From Flavihumibacter sp. UBA7668 (GTDB taxonomy: Bacteria; Bacteroidota; Bacteroidia; Chitinophagales; Chitinophagaceae), in contig NZ_DLHM01000002.1 of the NCBI RefSeq assembly GCF_002483205.1, positions 186,001 through 250,000 of the forward strand: 64,000 nucleotides of DNA. Direction: 5' to 3'. Below, piece by piece: positions 24,231-32,606 of this stretch. The position numbers and the translations under genes are program-made. Below the pieces are notes generated by a model. The model saw only the letters and a list, made by a program, of their open reading frames with translations, searched no databases and was not told where the DNA came from. Position 1 is the first letter of the stretch, and each line of letters opens with the position of its first letter.

Positions 24231-24947
24231 ATGGAATCGATTAAAGGAAAAAATATTTTGCTGGCGGGAGCTACCGGGGGAATTGGAAAAGAAACAGCAA
24301 AGCTTCTGATGGCAGGAGGTGCGCAGCTTTTTTTAACCGGTAAAACGGAGGGCAAATTGGCGGATCTGGCGGGCTCTTTGAACCTGGATGATTCCCGATG
24401 GATGGCCGCTGATTTAACGAATAGTTCCGATGTTAAACAACTCCATCTGAAATTCTGTGCTGTTAGTCCTTTTATCGATGTATTGATCAATGCCTCCGGT
24501 GTTGGCATAATAAAATCTGCTGAACAATTAAGTGAGGTGGAATTTATGCAGGCCATCCAACTTAACCTGGTAGCACCGTTTTTATTGTTACAAAAATTTT
24601 TACCCGATTTCAAAGCAAGAAAAAAAGGATTGATTATTCATATTCCAGGTATTTTGGGAAAAGTCCCGATGGCAGGTGCAGCAGCATATAGTGCATCCAA
24701 ATATGGATTGGTAGGAATGCTGCAAAGTATCCGTGAGGAAGTGAAAAGAACAGATATCCGGTTCACCAATATTTTTCTTGGCGGAGTGGACACTGCTTTC
24801 TGGGATCCGATTGATTTAAGGGTGCAACGGGAAAAAATGGTTCGCGCGGATGAAGCAGCCAAAGCGATTTGGTTCCTTTGTCAACAACCGGAATCCGGAG
24901 TGGTAAGTGAAATGGTGCTTCAGCCCTTTAACCACCAGGCGATCTGA
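24231..24947 (+). CDS. Short-chain dehydrogenase/reductase in the photolyase cluster
   Basis: A 238-residue classical SDR. The cofactor motif is GATGGIG at about 13-19; NASG, the Asn-Leu (NL) after helix 4, and the catalytic YSASK are present; the serine of the triad position is replaced in the IPGILG stretch by a Gly/Ile context, so S is not obvious. It starts 50 bases from the divergent photolyase gene. SDR genes often sit in photolyase clusters, but the substrate is unknown. The short spacing implies shared regulation with the photolyase operon. Confidence 0.85.
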   Translation: MESIKGKNILLAGATGGIGKETAKLLMAGGAQLFLTGKTEGKLADLAGSLNLDDSRWMAADLTNSSDVKQLHLKFCAVSPFIDVLINASGVGIIKSAEQLSEVEFMQAIQLNLVAPFLLLQKFLPDFKARKKGLIIHIPGILGKVPMAGAAAYSASKYGLVGMLQSIREEVKRTDIRFTNIFLGGVDTAFWDPIDLRVQREKMVRADEAAKAIWFLCQQPESGVVSEMVLQPFNHQAI

Positions 24948-24981
24948 AATTGCCTTATTTTTGCCGCCTTAATCTTGCTTC

Positions 24982-26205
24982 ATGGATCCAAAATCCCGGA
25001 TTTCTTTTGATAATACGGAAAATGCCTTTGCCTATAAAACAGATAAATCGCTTCGGAAAGCAAATTTTCTTTTTTCGTCGATGGGATATAACTGGCTGGT
25101 TCAATTAGGTACCCGTATTACACCCTGGGCAATTAAGGCCGGAATACCCATTAAAGGCCTGATCCGCAATACCCTGTTTGAGCAGTTTGTAGGTGGAGAA
25201 ACGCTGGAAGAAACTGCCAGGGTTGCTGATTTACTGGGAAAATACCAGGTTCAGGTGATTCTGGATTATGGGGTAGAAGGCGGGGATTATGGAGAGCAGG
25301 GTCTGGATCATGCCTGTGAGGAGTTTATCAAGGTGGTGAATTATGCTGCCACCCAGCCGAATATACCTTTCATGAGTATTAAGGTAACCGGATTGGCACG
25401 GTTTGGTTTATTGGAAAAACTGGATTCAGCTGCACAGGCAAAGAGTGGATTTGAGGGTCGGATTCACACCGAAATATTATCGGAAGCTGAATTGGCCGAA
25501 TGGAATCGTGTTATAGCAAGGATGCATCGGATTTGTGAAGCTGCCTCCAGGCAACATGTTGGTGTGTTGATAGATGCGGAAGAAACCTGGATTCAGGATC
25601 CGGTGGATGCACTGGCTATGCAGATGATGGAAAAGTATAATAAGTCGGAACCGATTGTATATAATACGATTCAGTTATACCGGCATGACCGGCTCCAGTT
25701 TTTGAAAGATAGTTTTCAACAGGCAGAACAGCAGGATTTTATTCTGGGTGCCAAACTGGTTCGGGGCGCTTATATGGAAAAGGAAAGAAAAAGAGCGGAG
25801 GAAATGAATTATCGTTCGCCCATCCAGCCCAATAAGGAAGCCTGCGATCGTGATTATAACTGGGCAGTTGAATATTGTATTGAACATATTGAGCGGATTG
25901 CCACGATCATCGCATCACATAATGAATACAGTAATTTGTATGCGACTCAATTACTGGAGAAAAAAGGGCTCTCACTTCATCATTCGCATATTCATTTTTC
26001 ACAACTCTATGGCATGAGTGATAATATCACGTTTAATCTGGCAAAGGCTGGTTGTCCGGTTAGTAAATACCTGCCATTTGGTCCAATTGGCGATGTGGTT
26101 CCTTACCTCATGCGCAGGGCACAGGAGAACAGTTCAGTAGCCGGACAAACAGGCCGTGAACTGGGTTTAATCAAAAAAGAAATGAAGCGGAGATTAAAAC
26201 GTTAA
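24982..26205 (+). CDS. Proline dehydrogenase
   Basis: A 407-residue FAD-dependent enzyme that oxidises L-proline to 1-pyrroline-5-carboxylate and passes electrons to quinone. The beta/alpha-barrel signatures are VGVLIDAEETWIQDP, GAKLVRGAYMEKERKRA, IASHNEYSN and the C-terminal YLPFGPIGDVVPYLMRRAQENSS, which contacts flavin and the substrate carboxylate. It is a stand-alone PRODH like the mitochondrial enzyme, not a PutA fusion; the P5C dehydrogenase is not in the window. A TATTTTTG box (24956-24963) 26 bases before the ATG is a possible -7 element. Confidence 0.94.
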   Translation: MDPKSRISFDNTENAFAYKTDKSLRKANFLFSSMGYNWLVQLGTRITPWAIKAGIPIKGLIRNTLFEQFVGGETLEETARVADLLGKYQVQVILDYGVEGGDYGEQGLDHACEEFIKVVNYAATQPNIPFMSIKVTGLARFGLLEKLDSAAQAKSGFEGRIHTEILSEAELAEWNRVIARMHRICEAASRQHVGVLIDAEETWIQDPVDALAMQMMEKYNKSEPIVYNTIQLYRHDRLQFLKDSFQQAEQQDFILGAKLVRGAYMEKERKRAEEMNYRSPIQPNKEACDRDYNWAVEYCIEHIERIATIIASHNEYSNLYATQLLEKKGLSLHHSHIHFSQLYGMSDNITFNLAKAGCPVSKYLPFGPIGDVVPYLMRRAQENSSVAGQTGRELGLIKKEMKRRLKR

Positions 26206-26308
26206 AAGCGATTGCACCTGCTTATAGTTATCCACTTTTTATTGCTTTGGTATCATAGTTGTTGTTTTAGATCAGCATGAGTTGATTTCTACGCTAAACA
26301 GCATTTCT

Positions 26309-26854
26309 ATGATTCAGTTTTTGGCCGTTACTACCTATGAGGTAGGACGCTACGCGCAGGTAGTAGTAATCTGTAGCATTCCCATTATAATACTTACAAT
26401 TTCCGGAATTCTTTGGTTGCATTACCGTCGCAGAAAAAAACTGGATCCGGTAGAAGCACAATTACGCGAAACCATTCATCAAAAAATAAAATTGCAGGCT
26501 ATGGAAAACGAGTTCAAACAAACGGATACAGATGTGCGCTATTTGCAGGATATGTTGCAGGAGAAGCAGCTCCAGATTGAGTTTCTTCAAAATCAACTTT
26601 CTCAGCGGATTCGGAATTTCCACGATGTTGAAGCACGTGAAGAACAGATCCGTCAGGATTTGAAGCAGAAAGAAGATGCTTTGATTGAGCTGAAAAATCA
26701 GGTTAGTCTGAAAGCGGATGAACTGGCCAGGATGGAAGATAAACTCCAGCAGCAGGCAGGCTTTCTTTCCGGTTTACAGGAACATCTCTCCCAGGGAATA
26801 GAACAGCTCAAAGGTGTCCGGGAAAAACATGCCCCCCTTGTTGCTGTTGGCTAA
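26309..26854 (+). CDS. Membrane-anchored coiled-coil protein of unknown function
   Basis: A 181-residue protein (ATG at 26309; an in-frame TTG at 26282 would add nine residues). One membrane segment lies at about 19-39 (VVVICSIPIIILTISGILWL), followed by basic HYRRRKKLD and a long charged region with heptad character from about residue 50 to 160 (Gln/Glu/Lys-rich, as in QEKQLQIEFLQNQLSQ). Thus a bitopic protein with a cytosolic coiled coil. I know no matching family. Its stop codon overlaps that of the convergent msrC-type gene by a few bases. Confidence 0.7.
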   Translation: MIQFLAVTTYEVGRYAQVVVICSIPIIILTISGILWLHYRRRKKLDPVEAQLRETIHQKIKLQAMENEFKQTDTDVRYLQDMLQEKQLQIEFLQNQLSQRIRNFHDVEAREEQIRQDLKQKEDALIELKNQVSLKADELARMEDKLQQQAGFLSGLQEHLSQGIEQLKGVREKHAPLVAVG

Positions 26855-27354
26855 CCTTCTTGCACCCTTCGGGTAAACCCGACGGGTGCAAGAAGGTTCA
26901 TGATTTCTTCGAGGAAGCGTTGATCGGTGGTGTCAAATTGGTTGAGTTGATCGGCGTCAACGTCGAGAACCCCGATAACAGTACCATTTCGGAAAATCGG
27001 TACCACGATTTCTGATTTGGAAAGACTGCTACAGGCAATATGACCAGGGAATTTTTCCACATCCGGAACAATCAGGGTTTTGGCTTCTTTCCAGCTGGTG
27101 CCACAAACTCCCCGGCCCATGCGGATGCGGGTACATGCCACCGGTCCCTGGAAGGGACCAAGTACCAGTTCATCTCCTTTTACCAGATAAAAACCAACCC
27201 AGAACCAGCCAAACTGTTCTTTCAGGGCCGCAGCAATATTGGCAAGGTTGGCGATTTCATCCGTTTCACCTTCCAATAAGCCTTTGATTTGAGGAAGCAG
27301 GGATAGATATTGTTCCTCTTTTGTCCCTTTATTTATAAGTAAATCTTCTGCCAT
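26851..27354 (-). CDS. msrC: Free methionine-(R)-sulfoxide reductase (GAF domain)
   Basis: A 167-residue GAF-domain enzyme that reduces free Met-R-sulfoxide in the cytosol. The three catalytic-type cysteines are C74 (QGPVACTRIRMG), C84 (RGVCGTSW) and C108 (HIACSSLSKSE); their spacing, 10 and 24 residues, equals that of the E. coli enzyme (C84, C94, C118). GWFWVGFYLV and VIGVLDVDAD are also family marks. The stop codon (26853-26851) overlaps the stop of the convergent gene, and the last codons form one arm of a long hairpin. A palindromic repeat lies between this gene and thyA. Confidence 0.93.
   Translation of the reverse strand: MAEDLLINKGTKEEQYLSLLPQIKGLLEGETDEIANLANIAAALKEQFGWFWVGFYLVKGDELVLGPFQGPVACTRIRMGRGVCGTSWKEAKTLIVPDVEKFPGHIACSSLSKSEIVVPIFRNGTVIGVLDVDADQLNQFDTTDQRFLEEIMNLLAPVGFTRRVQEG
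26853..26898. terminator. Long hairpin at the overlapping ends of two convergent genes
   Basis: AACCTTCTTGCACCC (26853-26867) pairs with GGGTGCAAGAAGGTT (26884-26898), and inside them CGGGT (26870-26874) pairs with ACCCG (26877-26881). No T-run follows on either strand. It covers both stop codons and encodes the C-terminus of the reductase. It may stop transcription both ways or protect 3' ends; this is inference. Confidence 0.65.
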
Positions 27355-27390
27355 CCTGCAAAATTAATCATTTTGTTTCCACAAGTTTCC

Positions 27391-27431
27391 CACCCGACCG
27401 GTGGCACCCGACCGGTGCCACCGGTCGGGTG
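27391..27431. repeat. GC-rich palindromic repeat, site B (2 direct + 1 inverted)
   Basis: Units CACCCGACCGGTG at 27391-27403 and 27405-27417, then inverted CACCGGTCGGGTG at 27419-27431. The spacers are single bases (G, C). It lies between the divergent msrC-type and thyA genes, 23 bases before the thyA ATG. Confidence 0.95.
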
Positions 27432-27454
27432 ATGGAAAAGTGTAACTTGCAGGC

Positions 27455-28249
27455 ATGCAACAGTATCACCAGTTATTGCGACATATTTTGGAAAATGGGG
27501 TGGAAAAATCGGATCGTACAGGTACCGGAACCATCAGTTGTTTTGGGTATCAGATGCGGTTTAATCTGGCAGATGGGTTTCCCCTTGTAACTACTAAAAA
27601 AGTACACCTGAAAAGTATTGTGCATGAACTGCTGTGGTTTTTGCAGGGCTCTACGAATATTTCTTATCTGAAGGAACATGGCGTCAGCATCTGGAATGAA
27701 TGGGCGGATGAAGCCGGTGAGCTGGGCCCCGTTTACGGAAAACAATGGCGCAGCTGGGAGGGAAAGGATGGGAAAGTGGTGGATCAGATTACGGAGTTGG
27801 TTCAGCAGTTAAAAAGCAATCCGGATAGTCGCCGCCTGATCGTAAGTGCCTGGAATGTGGCCGAACTCTCTGAAATGGCTCTTATGCCCTGTCATACGAT
27901 ATTTCAGTTTTATGTTGCCAATGGTAAACTGAGTTGTCAGTTGTACCAGCGCTCAGCGGATGTTTTTTTAGGTGTGCCATTTAATATCGCCTCCTATGCA
28001 TTACTTACCCTAATGCTGGCACAGGTTAGCGGATTGGAACCAGGTGAATTCATTCATAGTTTTGGGGATGTCCATATTTATTGCAATCATCTTGAACAGG
28101 TTCAACTACAATTAAGCCGGGATCCATTTCCATTACCAACGATGAAAATCAATCCGGATGTAAAAGATATTTTTGGTTTCCGCTTTGCCGATTTTGAATT
28201 GGTAGGCTACCAGAGTCATGGGGCTATAAAAGCGCCGGTGGCGGTTTAG
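27455..28249 (+). CDS. thyA: Thymidylate synthase
   Basis: A 264-residue folate-dependent enzyme that methylates dUMP to dTMP. Visible elements: RTGTGTISCFGYQMRF (phosphate-binding Arg), WNEWADE, the nucleophile in LMPCHTIFQFYV, the phosphate-binding QRSADVFLGVPFNIASYA, and HIYCNHLEQ. The length equals the E. coli enzyme. dihydrofolate reductase, which regenerates the folate this enzyme oxidises, follows 46 bases downstream after a GTGAAAG repeat, so the pair is probably one operon. Confidence 0.97.
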   Translation: MQQYHQLLRHILENGVEKSDRTGTGTISCFGYQMRFNLADGFPLVTTKKVHLKSIVHELLWFLQGSTNISYLKEHGVSIWNEWADEAGELGPVYGKQWRSWEGKDGKVVDQITELVQQLKSNPDSRRLIVSAWNVAELSEMALMPCHTIFQFYVANGKLSCQLYQRSADVFLGVPFNIASYALLTLMLAQVSGLEPGEFIHSFGDVHIYCNHLEQVQLQLSRDPFPLPTMKINPDVKDIFGFRFADFELVGYQSHGAIKAPVAV

Positions 28250-28252
28250 GAG

Positions 28253-28284
28253 GAAGTGAAAGGTGAAAGGTGAAAGGTGAAAAA
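28253..28284. repeat. GGTGAAA tandem repeat between thyA and folA
   Basis: After GGAAGTGAAA, three GGTGAAA units follow in a row, starting four bases past the thyA stop. This is the same purine motif seen at the ends of other genes. It is just upstream of the folA start at 28296. Confidence 0.85.
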
Positions 28285-28295
28285 TATGAGTAAAT

Positions 28296-28808
28296 ATGAA
28301 AATTAGTTTGGTGGTGGCGGTAAGCGAAAATCAGGTGATTGGTAAAGACAATCGCTTATTATGGAAACTGCCCAATGATATGAAATTCTTCAAGAATACC
28401 ACCTGGGCGATGCCGGTTATCATGGGTAGAAAAACCTTTGAAAGTTTGGGTAAGCCTTTAAACGGAAGAACCAATATTGTTCTCACAACAAAAACTAACT
28501 GGGAGGCACCCGGAGTGTTTACGGTACACGATTGGAAAACTGCTCTATCAGTAGCCCGAGACACAGATGCAAAAGAAGTTTTTGTAATTGGCGGTGGGGA
28601 TATTTACCAGCAAAGTATGGAGTTTTGTCATCGTGTTTACCTCACTCGTGTTCATACAACCATTGAAGGCGATACATTTTTTCCGGTATTACCAGCTGAT
28701 CAATGGAAGTTGCATTCCAGACTGGATTTTCCAGCCGATGAGAAACATGCCTTTGCCTATAGTTTCGAAATTTGGGACAGTAACGGAAATGAGCTGAATG
28801 GAGTATAA
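28296..28808 (+). CDS. folA: Dihydrofolate reductase
   Basis: A 170-residue NADPH-dependent enzyme that makes tetrahydrofolate. Conserved features are SLVVAVSENQVIGKDNRLLWKLPNDMKFF (the Met20-type loop and substrate Asp), VIMGRKTFESLGKPLNGRTNIVL and VFVIGGGDIYQQ (NADPH loop). Standard length. It overlaps the methyltransferase gene by 11 bases in another frame, implying translational coupling. Confidence 0.97.
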   Translation: MKISLVVAVSENQVIGKDNRLLWKLPNDMKFFKNTTWAMPVIMGRKTFESLGKPLNGRTNIVLTTKTNWEAPGVFTVHDWKTALSVARDTDAKEVFVIGGGDIYQQSMEFCHRVYLTRVHTTIEGDTFFPVLPADQWKLHSRLDFPADEKHAFAYSFEIWDSNGNELNGV

Positions 28809-29601
28809 GCCGTACAGTAGTATTGAATTAGGTGCTAAATATCTTCGATATTGGTGTACTGCAGGGAATGGAAAAGGGCATGGGATTCATTCTCCCTTTG
28901 TTTATGCTCTTATTCGCGATGTATTGAATGACAGGGGTGAATATTATGCCTATTCCCAAATCGAAAAACTACGACTCCGGCTTGAACATGATAAGCGTAA
29001 AATTGAGCTTGTTGATTTAGGTGCTGGTGGTAAAGGGAGAAGACTGGAATCCATTTCTACCCTTACGAAACGAACTTCCAAATCAAAAAAACTGGGCAGG
29101 CTCTTATTTCGCCTGACCAATTATTTCCAGCCGGTTAATATGATCGAGCTGGGAACTTCGATGGGATTGTCAGCGGCTTATATGTACGCAGGGAATACCA
29201 AGGGCCAGTTAATTACCCTTGAAGGGGCTCCGGAAGTTGCTGAAAAAGCAAGAGAAAATTTCAGGTATCTTGATTTTAATAAAATTCAAACAATCACCGG
29301 AAATTTCGATGATACCCTTGCAACGGTATTAGCAGGGATGAAACAGGTAGGTTTTGCCTATATAGATGGCAATCACCGCTATGCACCCACCCTGCGTTAT
29401 TTTGAGCAGCTGCTTACAAAAACAAGTGCAGGTTCTGTACTGATTTTCGATGATATTCACTGGAGCGAAGAAATGGAAGCTGCCTGGGAAAAAATAAAGT
29501 TGGACCCGGCTGTTCGGTGTACAGTGGATTTGTTTTTTATCGGACTGGTTTTTTTCTCAGACTCCTTTATGTATCCGCAGCATTTTACGATCCGGTTCTG
29601 A
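28798..29601 (+). CDS. SAM-dependent O-methyltransferase-like protein
   Basis: A 267-residue class I methyltransferase-like protein. The SAM-binding motif I is MIELGTSMGLSAAYM, motif II is QLITLEGAPEVAEKARENF, motif III is GFAYIDGNHRYAPTLRYFEQL and the later strand is GSVLIFDDIHWSEEMEAAW. The N-terminal 60 residues with GHGIHSPFVYALIRDVL and YYAYSQIEKLR are characteristic of a Bacteroidota family found beside folate or cell-envelope genes. The target is unknown. It overlaps folA and lies 72 bases before the pnt operon. Confidence 0.85.
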   Translation: MEYKPYSSIELGAKYLRYWCTAGNGKGHGIHSPFVYALIRDVLNDRGEYYAYSQIEKLRLRLEHDKRKIELVDLGAGGKGRRLESISTLTKRTSKSKKLGRLLFRLTNYFQPVNMIELGTSMGLSAAYMYAGNTKGQLITLEGAPEVAEKARENFRYLDFNKIQTITGNFDDTLATVLAGMKQVGFAYIDGNHRYAPTLRYFEQLLTKTSAGSVLIFDDIHWSEEMEAAWEKIKLDPAVRCTVDLFFIGLVFFSDSFMYPQHFTIRF

Positions 29602-29672
29602 TTAAATCTTTTCTAACGTCTTTTAGTATCCGTAATAAAACTTAAATTGGTGGGGAATCAAATTGCTCCAGC

Positions 29673-30785
29673 ATGACCATTGGCGTATTGAAAGAACCCG
29701 CTTCAGAAGCCAGGGTCTCCATCTTACCGGAGGCAGTGGTAGCGCTGCTGAAAGCTGGCCACCAGGTTTGGATTGAAAAAGATGCCGGGCGACTTGCTTT
29801 TGCTTCGGATGAGCAATATGAAAAAGCTGGAGCTATTCTGTTGAACCGGGAAAAAATCTGGGAAGCGGAATGTATTCTGGGAATTCAGTTGCCCGAAAAC
29901 CTTCCTGTTCAAAATCTGAATAATAAAATTCTTATTGGTGTTTACCAGCCTCTTTATAATAAGCTACTGATGCAGGAATGGGCATCAGCCGGATTAACCA
30001 GTTTTAGTTTAGATATGTTGCCAAGAACTACCCGTGCGCAAAGTATGGATGTGTTGAGTTCTCAGGCAAATATTGCAGGTTACAAAGCAGTGCTGCTCGC
30101 TTCGGCTACTTATCCACGTTATTTCCCATTATTTATGACTGCCGCAGGAAGTATTACTCCTGCGAAAGTACTGATATTAGGTGCCGGAGTTGCGGGCTTA
30201 CAGGCTATTGCAACTGCCAAGCGGCTGGGTGCGGTGGTGGAAGTATTTGATACCCGTCCGGCTGTAAAAGAAGAAGTAAAAAGTCTGGGTGCTAAATTTA
30301 TCGAAGTGGAAGGTGCTGCTGATGCAAGTCAGGCAGGCGGATATGCCGTGGAACAATCCGACGATTTTAAAGCGAGACAGCAGCAAAAAATTGCTGAAAG
30401 TATTGCGAAAGCTGATATTGTTATTACAACGGCGCAGATTCCTGGAAAAGCTGCCCCTGTCCTCGTACAAACTGAAATGCTCGATGCCATGAGAGCTGGT
30501 TCTGTTATCATTGATCTGGCAGCTGCAACCGGTGGCAATACCAGCATGACACAAAATAATGCAACGATAAATTACAAAGGAATTACCATCATCGGAAATT
30601 CAAATTTAGCGGCAACACTTCCTTCTGATGCGAGTAAACTGTATGGCAAAAATGTACAGCAGTTTCTTGGATTGCTAACTGGCGAAGGAGCTGTATTGAA
30701 GTTGAATTGGGAAGATGATCTGGTAAAAGGAGCCTGCATTACCCATGGTGGTGAAATCCTGCATGAAAGAGTGAAATCAATCTAA
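29673..30785 (+). CDS. pntAa: NAD(P) transhydrogenase subunit alpha, part 1 (NAD-binding)
   Basis: A 370-residue hydrophilic domain I of proton-translocating transhydrogenase, which drives hydride transfer from NADH to NADP+ with the proton gradient. It starts TIGVLKEPASEARVSILPE (family form GxPKExxxGExRVAxxP); the NAD-binding beta-alpha-beta is VLILGAGVAGLQAIATAKRLGA followed by EVFDTRPAVKEEVKSLGA; DLAAATGGNTSMT holds the mobile-loop region. The three-gene split (pntAa, pntAb, pntB) is the arrangement of Rhodospirillum and most Bacteroidota. Gap to the next gene is 18 bases. Confidence 0.95.
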   Translation: MTIGVLKEPASEARVSILPEAVVALLKAGHQVWIEKDAGRLAFASDEQYEKAGAILLNREKIWEAECILGIQLPENLPVQNLNNKILIGVYQPLYNKLLMQEWASAGLTSFSLDMLPRTTRAQSMDVLSSQANIAGYKAVLLASATYPRYFPLFMTAAGSITPAKVLILGAGVAGLQAIATAKRLGAVVEVFDTRPAVKEEVKSLGAKFIEVEGAADASQAGGYAVEQSDDFKARQQQKIAESIAKADIVITTAQIPGKAAPVLVQTEMLDAMRAGSVIIDLAAATGGNTSMTQNNATINYKGITIIGNSNLAATLPSDASKLYGKNVQQFLGLLTGEGAVLKLNWEDDLVKGACITHGGEILHERVKSI

Positions 30786-30803
30786 TTCAATAAAATAATC
30801 TGT

Positions 30804-31115
30804 ATGGAAAACATCTTGGAAAAAATTGCAATACACCAGGATTATATCTATATCGTGGTGCTGATGATTTTTCTCGGCATAGAAGTGATCGGCAGGGTTC
30901 CCAGTGTTTTACATACGCCGTTAATGAGCGGGGCAAACGCAATACACGGTGTTGTAATTATTGGTGCCATCATCGTGATGGGTAAAGCAGATCCGGATAA
31001 TTATATCGCACTTATCCTGGGATTTCTTGCTGTAATTCTGGGAACCCTGAATGTGGTTGGCGGATTTGTTGTAACTGACCGCATGCTTGAAATGTTCAGA
31101 CACAAGCATAAATGA
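30804..31115 (+). CDS. pntAb: NAD(P) transhydrogenase subunit alpha, part 2 (membrane)
   Basis: A 103-residue inner-membrane protein with about three transmembrane helices forming part of domain II, the proton channel. VPSVLHTPLMSGANAIHGVVIIGA is the diagnostic stretch of PntA part 2 (shown here in full family form around residues 34-57). It sits 18 bases after pntAa and 17 bases before pntB, in a clear operon. Confidence 0.95.
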   Translation: MENILEKIAIHQDYIYIVVLMIFLGIEVIGRVPSVLHTPLMSGANAIHGVVIIGAIIVMGKADPDNYIALILGFLAVILGTLNVVGGFVVTDRMLEMFRHKHK

Positions 31116-31132
31116 ACCATTAATTAAATCGT

Positions 31133-32581
31133 ATGTTGCTCACCATAATATATCTGTTGGCATCTGTTAGTTTTATACTTGGACTTAAAATGTTATCCAA
31201 TCCGGCTTCAGCGCGAAAAGGAAACAGGATTGCCGCTGCAGGAATGGGGTTAGCAATACTCGGGACTATTTTTTTGTACGAAGAAACCGATGGTACACGA
31301 CTTGGAAATTATGGCTGGATTTTCGGTGGATTAATCATCGGTACTATAGTCGGGACACTTGCAGCAAAGAAAGTGAAGATGACTGCAATGCCCGAAATGG
31401 TGAGTTTGTTCAATGGTATGGGGGGGGCTTGTGCCGCACTTATTTCCATCACAGAATTCAATCATATGGCGGAGATGATCCATCAGCCACATGATATTAT
31501 ATTGGGCGATATCTTTCCCGCCAGTGCCAGCTATTCTGCCTGGGTTGGGCAATCGGTGGTAATCCTGGCCGGACTGATAATTGGCTCGGTTTCTTTTTCA
31601 GGAAGTGTAATTGCCTGGGGTAAGCTGAATGGAAAAATTCATGATTTCGCTTTTAAAGGCCAGCACCTGGTGAATATGCTTCTTTTCCTTATCATATTAG
31701 GATTGGCAGGGTGGATGGCGGGTGTTTACAAGAATGCTAACCTAACTGTATTCTATCTCATTTTTGTTTTATCGCTCCTGTACGGTGTGTTTTTTGTGTT
31801 GCCAATTGGTGGAGCTGATATGCCGGTGGTAATCTCACTCCTGAATTCTTTTACCGGAGTGGCAGCGGCCTGTGGTGGGTTTTTGTATAATAACAAAGCG
31901 ATGTTAACCGGTGGTATTCTGGTTGGTGCAGCAGGAACCCTGTTAACCATACTTATGTGTAAAGCAATGAATCGTTCTTTGCTGAATGTGCTGGTCGGTT
32001 CTTTTGGAGGTGGGGCTACAGCTAAGATAGAAGGAGGAAAAGCACCCGGCAATTATAAAGAGATTACTTTATCTGATACAGCCGTTTTATTAACCTATGC
32101 ACATAAAGTAATGATTGTGCCCGGGTACGGATTGGCGGTTGCGCAGGCCCAGCATGCCTGTCATGAACTGGAAAAATTATTGACAGAAAAAGGAGTGGAA
32201 GTGAAATACGCTATCCATCCGGTAGCTGGTCGAATGCCCGGACATATGAATGTTTTGCTTGCAGAAGCAGATGTGGATTATGATCATCTGCTTGAAATGG
32301 AAACAGCCAATGAACAATTTTCCACTACAGATGTGGTATTGGTGCTGGGGGCCAATGATGTGGTTAATCCGGCTGCCAAAACGGATCCTGCATCACCCAT
32401 ATATGGAATGCCAATTCTTGAAGTGGAGTTGGCAAAAAACTGTATCGTTAATAAACGCAGTATGAAACCGGGATATGCCGGTATTGAAAATGACCTCTTT
32501 TTTCAACCCAAAACATCGATGTTGTTTGGTGATGCAAAAAAAGTACTGGAATCAATTACGACAGAAATTAAAAATCTCTAA
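31133..32581 (+). CDS. pntB: NAD(P) transhydrogenase subunit beta
   Basis: A 482-residue protein with nine or so transmembrane helices in the first 290 residues (domain II) and a soluble NADP(H)-binding domain III at the C-terminus. MVSLFNGMGGACAALISI, the ALL-type helices, and VMIVPGYGLAVAQAQHACHEL followed by AIHPVAGRMPGHMNVLLAEA and VVLVLGANDVVNPAAKTDP identify PntB. It completes the transhydrogenase operon, which supplies NADPH for biosynthesis and redox defence. Confidence 0.96.
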   Translation: MLLTIIYLLASVSFILGLKMLSNPASARKGNRIAAAGMGLAILGTIFLYEETDGTRLGNYGWIFGGLIIGTIVGTLAAKKVKMTAMPEMVSLFNGMGGACAALISITEFNHMAEMIHQPHDIILGDIFPASASYSAWVGQSVVILAGLIIGSVSFSGSVIAWGKLNGKIHDFAFKGQHLVNMLLFLIILGLAGWMAGVYKNANLTVFYLIFVLSLLYGVFFVLPIGGADMPVVISLLNSFTGVAAACGGFLYNNKAMLTGGILVGAAGTLLTILMCKAMNRSLLNVLVGSFGGGATAKIEGGKAPGNYKEITLSDTAVLLTYAHKVMIVPGYGLAVAQAQHACHELEKLLTEKGVEVKYAIHPVAGRMPGHMNVLLAEADVDYDHLLEMETANEQFSTTDVVLVLGANDVVNPAAKTDPASPIYGMPILEVELAKNCIVNKRSMKPGYAGIENDLFFQPKTSMLFGDAKKVLESITTEIKNL

Positions 32582-32606
32582 GTCGTAATTTTGCAAAAAA
32601 GCGTAC

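Noticed and set aside
26853..26898. A seventh member of the CACCCGACCGGTG family
   Set aside because: The hairpin has related composition (CACCC, CGGGTG) but not the unit itself, and it is partly coding.
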